Assembly: GCA_015490105.1 (NCBI GenBank)
Contig: WFYK01000124.1
Coordinates: 1-9,516 of the forward strand
Origin: Aquificaceae bacterium
GTDB lineage: Bacteria > Aquificota > Aquificia > Aquificales > Aquificaceae
Reading direction: 5' to 3'
Length of the DNA stretch: 9,516 nt
Part shown: positions 6,716 to 9,516 of the stretch, one piece after another
Numbering within the stretch: the first letter of the stretch is position 1
Layout of the letters: every line of letters begins with the position of its first letter
The notes under the pieces: generated by a model
Told to the model about the DNA's origin: nothing
Seen by the model: only the letters and a program-made list of their open reading frames with translations
The model's database searches: none
Made by a program: the position numbers and the translations under genes

Positions 6716-7488
6716 CAGCCAAACCTACCGGTGATGTAATCTTCGGTAAGCTTTTGATCAGGCCTTGTAAATATCTTCTCCGTAGGCCCGAATTCTACCA
6801 GTTCACCCATATACATGAAGGCGGTATAATCTGAGACCCTCGCAGCTTGCTGCATGTTGTGTGTGACTATAACTATGGTTAAGCGTTTTTTGAGCTCCAC
6901 TACAAGCTCTTCGATCTTTGCGGTGGAGATAGGATCTAAAGCGGAAGTAGGCTCGTCAAATAGTAAGACTTCAGGCTCTGGAGCTATAGCTCTTGCTATA
7001 CAAAGTCTTTGCTGTTGTCCTCCGGAAAGGGAGTAGGCGTTGTCTTTGAGCCTGTCTCTTACCTCGTCCCAAAGGGCAGCAGCTCTCAGGGCTTCTTCCA
7101 CCTTCTCGTCAAGGATGCTCTTTTTCTTTATCCCCTTTAATTTCAAGCCATAGGCCACGTTCTCGTATATGGACTTGGGAAAAGGGTTCGGCTTTTGGAA
7201 AACCATCCCTATCCTCATACGTATGGATATGGGGTCCACCTCCTTGGAAACTATGTTTACCCCGTCCGGGTAGAGGATTATTTCACCCTCGTATCTGTTT
7301 CCCGGATAAAGGTCATGCATCCTGTTGAAGCTTCTAAGAAGTGTTGTTTTCCCGCATCCTGAGGGACCTATTATTGCGGTTACCTTCTTTTCGTATATTT
7401 TCAAGTTTATATCCTTGAGGGCGTGATGTTCTCCGTAGAAGAAGTTAAAATTTTTAACCTCTATCTTTACAGGACTGGCTTCTTCCAT
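6715..7488 (-). CDS. pstB: Phosphate ABC transporter ATP-binding protein PstB
   Basis: PstB powers the high-affinity phosphate importer PstSCAB at the cytoplasmic face of the membrane. The 257 residues carry every ATPase motif: Walker A GPSGCGKTT (41-49), the Q-loop at Gln98 within the PstB-diagnostic FQKPNPFP, ABC signature LSGGQ (154-158), Walker B LLFDEP with Asp178 and Glu179, D-loop SALDP and the switch His210. The FNRMHDL segment and the MGELVEFGPT ending are also typical of PstB. No pstS, pstC, pstA or phoU gene is in the window; upstream is a divergent tRNA and downstream a 190-aa hypothetical. It therefore depends on subunits encoded elsewhere. The ATG has no Shine-Dalgarno and lies 9 nt from a TATAAT, so a leaderless or nearly leaderless mRNA is likely. 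Confidence 0.96.
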   Translation of the reverse strand: MEEASPVKIEVKNFNFFYGEHHALKDINLKIYEKKVTAIIGPSGCGKTTLLRSFNRMHDLYPGNRYEGEIILYPDGVNIVSKEVDPISIRMRIGMVFQKPNPFPKSIYENVAYGLKLKGIKKKSILDEKVEEALRAAALWDEVRDRLKDNAYSLSGGQQQRLCIARAIAPEPEVLLFDEPTSALDPISTAKIEELVVELKKRLTIVIVTHNMQQAARVSDYTAFMYMGELVEFGPTEKIFTRPDQKLTEDYITGRFG

Positions 7489-7493
7489 GCCAA

Positions 7494-7499
7494 GATAAT
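7494..7499 (+). promoter_or_regulatory. Candidate -10 element for the tRNA-Pro/dnaJ operon
   Basis: GATAAT (5 of 6 to consensus) ends 7 nt before the first base of mature tRNA-Pro. Transcription from it would leave a 5' leader of only zero to two bases, with A7505 or A7506 as the likely start. No good -35 is visible at normal spacing; a TTTACA at 7466-7471 is 22 bp away, which is too far. Confidence 0.38.
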
Positions 7500-7503
7500 T
7501 ATA
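7498..7503 (-). promoter_or_regulatory. Candidate -10 element for pstB
   Basis: The minus strand reads a perfect TATAAT, 9 nt before the pstB ATG and overlapping the plus-strand GATAAT by two bases. Any -35 would lie inside the tRNA gene, and none matching the consensus was found there. No PhoB-box-like direct repeats were seen, though the short gap leaves little room for them outside the tRNA. Confidence 0.42.
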
Positions 7504-7506
7504 GAA

Positions 7507-7579
7507 CGGGGTGTAGCTCAGGTGGTAGAGCGTCGGCTTTGGGAGCCGAAGGTCGGGGGTTCAAGTCCCCCCACCCCGA
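7507..7579 (+). tRNA. tRNA-Pro (anticodon UGG)
   Basis: A complete 73-nt cloverleaf folds by hand. The acceptor stem pairs CGGGGTG with CACCCCG, giving the C1-G72 pair usual for bacterial tRNA-Pro. The D stem pairs GCTC with GAGC around the loop AGGTGGTA. The anticodon stem pairs TCGGC with GCCGA around TTTGGGA, placing anticodon TGG at 7540-7542. The variable loop is AGGTC, and the T stem pairs GGGGG with CCCCC around TTCAAGT. The discriminator is A7579. The next bases are CGA, so the 3' CCA is not encoded and must be added after transcription. A UGG anticodon can read most or all proline codons if U34 is modified. The gene lies 22 nt before dnaJ on the same strand and is probably cotranscribed with it. 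Confidence 0.97.
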
Positions 7580-7587
7580 CGAAACTA

Positions 7588-7596
7588 AAAGGGGTG
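7588..7596 (+). promoter_or_regulatory. Ribosome binding site for dnaJ
   Basis: AAAGGGGTG lies 5 nt before the ATG at 7602, between the end of tRNA-Pro and dnaJ. It identifies that ATG as the start, against a longer open frame that begins inside the tRNA. Confidence 0.75.
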
Positions 7597-7601
7597 TCTT
7601 T

Positions 7602-8684
7602 ATGAAAAAGGGCATAAAAGATTACTACCAAATCCTCGGAGTATCGAGGGATGCTTCCCTTGATGAGATAAAGAGTGCCTACAGAAGGCTCGCTAAACTG
7701 TATCATCCTGATAGAAACCCTGACCCTTCAGCGGAAGAGAAGTTCAAGGAAATAAATGAAGCTTACTACGTCCTTTCTGACGAGGAGAGACGTAAAGAAT
7801 ACGACAGTATATTTTCAAGCGGAGATGAAAAACGCTTCAGAAGTTTCTTGGACTACATCCAAGAGTTCATCAAGGAGGTTATAAAGGCGGAAAGGGAAAG
7901 GGGAAAGCGTCCGAGAAAGGGAAACGATATAAGGATGAAACTCTATCTTACCTTGGAGGAAGCGGCCTTCGGAGGAGAGAAAGAGATAAGTTACGATCGA
8001 TGGATAGATTGTCCCGACTGTAACGGTAAGGGTGTTCAGGGAGAGGCTCAGACGGTAGTGTGTCATGCCTGTGGGGGAAAGGGTAGAAGGGTTTCCGGAA
8101 TATTTTCCTTTCCAAGACCCTGTTCCGTGTGCAGAGGTAAAGGATTTATCATAAAAAACCCCTGTCCGACGTGCTTCGGAAGGGGGAGAGTAACGACACA
8201 GGCGAGGATAAAGATAACTATTCCGCCCGCGACCGAAGAAGGTGAGGTTCTCAAGGTTCCGGGGAAGGGCCATTCCGGATTCAACGGGGGTCCTCCCGGG
8301 GATCTCTATTTAAAAGTGTTTTTGAAGGAGCACCCTATATTTAAGAAGGTTAACAAAGACCTCATAGTGGAAAAGAAGATAAGCTATCCTTTAGCTGTTC
8401 TCGGAGGCGTTACGAAGGTTCCGACACTCGAAGGAAAAGAGGAAGAAATCTTTATCCAACCCGGGACCGAGTGCGGGTCAACGAAAACGATCCCCGGTAA
8501 GGGATTCCCCTCCGATAAAGGTAGGGGTAACTTGATAGTCACCTTTAGGATAGAAGTTCCCAAAGATCCTTCGGGTAAACTCAGAAAGCTTTTAGAAAAG
8601 GTAGCGGACGAGCTTGGGGACGAGGGCGTTGAAAGGGGAGAAAGTTTGGGCAAGAAAATAGCGAAGATCTTTAAAGGAAGCTGA
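7602..8684 (+). CDS. dnaJ: Chaperone DnaJ (Hsp40) lacking a Gly/Phe-rich linker
   Basis: DnaJ delivers unfolded proteins to DnaK and stimulates its ATPase. The 360-residue protein starts with a J domain (about 6-70; DYYQILGV, HPD at 35-37, and FKEINEAYYVLSD). A zinc-binding domain follows with four CXXC repeats: Cys127/130, 144/147, 164/167 and 178/181, each followed by the G-x-G pattern. The C-terminal substrate-binding domains (about 185-335) include GHSGFNGGPPGDLYLKV and the P-L-A-V-L-G-G segment. The usual Gly/Phe-rich region between J and zinc domains is missing; residues 71-110 are instead charged and probably helical (RFRSFLDYIQEFIKEVIKAE). The start is fixed by a strong Shine-Dalgarno. 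It follows tRNA-Pro and overlaps the hisG start by one base (TGATG). A second DnaJ elsewhere in the genome is possible. Confidence 0.93.
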   Translation: MKKGIKDYYQILGVSRDASLDEIKSAYRRLAKLYHPDRNPDPSAEEKFKEINEAYYVLSDEERRKEYDSIFSSGDEKRFRSFLDYIQEFIKEVIKAERERGKRPRKGNDIRMKLYLTLEEAAFGGEKEISYDRWIDCPDCNGKGVQGEAQTVVCHACGGKGRRVSGIFSFPRPCSVCRGKGFIIKNPCPTCFGRGRVTTQARIKITIPPATEEGEVLKVPGKGHSGFNGGPPGDLYLKVFLKEHPIFKKVNKDLIVEKKISYPLAVLGGVTKVPTLEGKEEEIFIQPGTECGSTKTIPGKGFPSDKGRGNLIVTFRIEVPKDPSGKLRKLLEKVADELGDEGVERGESLGKKIAKIFKGS

Positions 8685-9298
8685 TGGGGAAGATAAAGAT
8701 AGCTCTACCCAAGGGAAGGCTCTTTCAAGAGAGTGTGGATCTTCTCTTTGAAAGGGAGGTTATACCCGATAGGGTAGAAGAGGGAAGGAAACTCGCTGTA
8801 GAGGTGGGAGATCTGACTGTTCTTTTGGTTAAACCCTTTGACGTTCCCGTATACGTGGAAAAAGGAGTAGCTGATCTTGGAATATGCGGTTTTGACATCT
8901 ACCTTGAGAGGAAACCCGACGTTTACAGGATCTTAGATCTTGGCATAGGTGCCTGTAGGATATCCCTCGCGGGCAAACCTCAGGCGGTGGAACTCTACAA
9001 AAAGGCCACGCACTTGAGGGTCGCAACGAAGTATCCGTCGATCTCAGAGAGATTTTTTCAAGCTAAAGGCATAAAAGCGGAGGTGGTTCACCTGAGCGGT
9101 TCGGTAGAGCTGGCACCACTCATAGGCCTGTCCGACTTCATAGTAGATCTGGTGCAAACGGGAAGAACTCTCAAAGAAAACGGACTTGTGGAAATAGAAG
9201 TTATAGACCACTCCACCGCTTGGCTCCTTTGCAACAAAGCTTCCTTCAGAAGTAAGAGGGATGAGATCGCTCGGATCCTTAGAAAACTCTCCCGTTGA
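8684..9298 (+). CDS. hisG: ATP phosphoribosyltransferase, short-form catalytic subunit HisG(S)
   Basis: HisG catalyses the first step of histidine synthesis, joining ATP and PRPP to form phosphoribosyl-ATP. The 204 residues contain IALPKGRL (residues 6-13), LVKPFDVPVYVEKGVADLGICG (47-69, broken here by residue order only), RVATKYP (112-118), SGSVELAPLIGLSDFIV (138-154) and the PRPP-binding loop VQTGRTLKENGL (157-168). The length lacks the C-terminal regulatory domain of long HisG, so this is the short form, which normally needs the HisRS-like regulatory subunit HisZ. No hisZ or other his gene is in the window. The ATG shares one base with the dnaJ stop, and AAAGGA (8673-8678) is a suitable Shine-Dalgarno. 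Its 3' end contains the start of the hemW-like gene. Confidence 0.96.
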   Translation: MGKIKIALPKGRLFQESVDLLFEREVIPDRVEEGRKLAVEVGDLTVLLVKPFDVPVYVEKGVADLGICGFDIYLERKPDVYRILDLGIGACRISLAGKPQAVELYKKATHLRVATKYPSISERFFQAKGIKAEVVHLSGSVELAPLIGLSDFIVDLVQTGRTLKENGLVEIEVIDHSTAWLLCNKASFRSKRDEIARILRKLSR

Positions 9299-9516
9299 AG
9301 GGATATACGTTCACATTCCCTTTTGTTCTTACAAGTGTCCTTACTGCGATTTTTTCTCCCTCACCCAAGCGCCCATCAGCCCGGATGAATACCTAAAGCT
9401 CTTGATCTTGGAAGCAAAGCTCTACAGGACTTTGGAGTTTTCCCCTGAACCCACCCTATACTTTGGAGGGGGAACACCTTCGAAGTTAAAACCCCACCAA
9501 ATAGCTTATCTTATAG
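9261..9516 (+). CDS. hemW: HemW-like radical SAM protein (heme chaperone family), 5' part only
   Basis: The first 85 residues are visible. After MRSLGSLENSPVEG comes IYVHIPFCSYKCPYCDFFSL with the radical-SAM CxxxCxxC cluster at Cys22, Cys26 and Cys29, then LYFGGGTPSKLKP (66-78), the conserved GGGTPS segment. The short N-terminus before IHIPFC favours HemW over oxygen-independent coproporphyrinogen oxidase HemN, which has a longer leader. HemW proteins bind heme and are thought to help deliver it to membrane targets; many are mislabelled as HemN. The ATG at 9261 lies within hisG, a 38-bp overlap, with GAGGG directly beside it; I saw no later in-frame ATG, GTG or TTG before the conserved segment. 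The gene continues past the window, so the C-terminal HemW domain cannot be checked. Confidence 0.88.
   Translation, partial: MRSLGSLENSPVEGIYVHIPFCSYKCPYCDFFSLTQAPISPDEYLKLLILEAKLYRTLEFSPEPTLYFGGGTPSKLKPHQIAYLI

Noticed and set aside
7466..7471. TTTACA as a -35 for tRNA-Pro
   Set aside because: It is 22 bp from the candidate -10, outside the functional spacing.
7539..7601. Longer dnaJ frame starting inside the tRNA
   Set aside because: The frame runs through tRNA-Pro; a good Shine-Dalgarno precedes the ATG at 7602.
7815..8273. 152-residue minus-strand open frame opposite dnaJ
   Set aside because: It is a shadow of the dnaJ linker and zinc-domain codons with no recognisable protein features.

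Overview
The window looks like ordinary chromosomal backbone of a thermophilic bacterium, most likely one of the Aquificales (Aquifex/Hydrogenobacter/Thermocrinis-like). This is inferred from extreme gene packing, Lys/Glu/Arg-rich proteins, a methionyl-tRNA synthetase without a C-terminal tRNA-binding domain, a short-form HisG, a tRNA without encoded CCA, and housekeeping genes scattered among unrelated neighbours. No phage, transposon, CRISPR or plasmid signature was seen, and no stretch over 25 bases lacks a gene.

Layout: (1) Bases 1-1780, plus strand: the 3' end of rplI (ribosomal protein bL9), a CcsA/ResC-type cytochrome c assembly protein, and a FetB-family permease. (2) Bases 1770-5619, minus strand, read right to left: tgt, metG, a flippase-like membrane protein and a TIGR00725/SLOG protein, joined by a 3-nt gap and two stop/start overlaps. 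(3) Bases 5636-6181, plus strand: dcd, divergent from tgt across 16 bp. (4) Bases 6143-7488, minus strand: pstB followed by an unrecognised 190-aa gene whose 3' end overlaps dcd by 39 bp. (5) Bases 7507-9516, plus strand: tRNA-Pro(UGG), dnaJ, hisG and the start of hemW, divergent from pstB across 18 bp.

The genes serve translation (bL9, MetRS, Tgt, tRNA-Pro), protein folding (DnaJ), nucleotide and histidine synthesis (Dcd, HisG), cytochrome and heme handling (CcsA, HemW) and transport (FetB, PstB). They do not form one pathway.

The most interesting structure is in the two tiny divergent gaps. Each contains two overlapping, oppositely directed -10-like hexamers placed 7-9 nt from the first base of the flanking genes. 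The protein genes there lack a clear Shine-Dalgarno sequence, so near-leaderless bidirectional transcription is predicted, including a tRNA with almost no 5' leader. Both convergent pairs overlap in their coding ends. I found no clearly novel multi-gene system; the weakest-understood items are the 190-aa pstB-linked gene and the flippase/SLOG pair.
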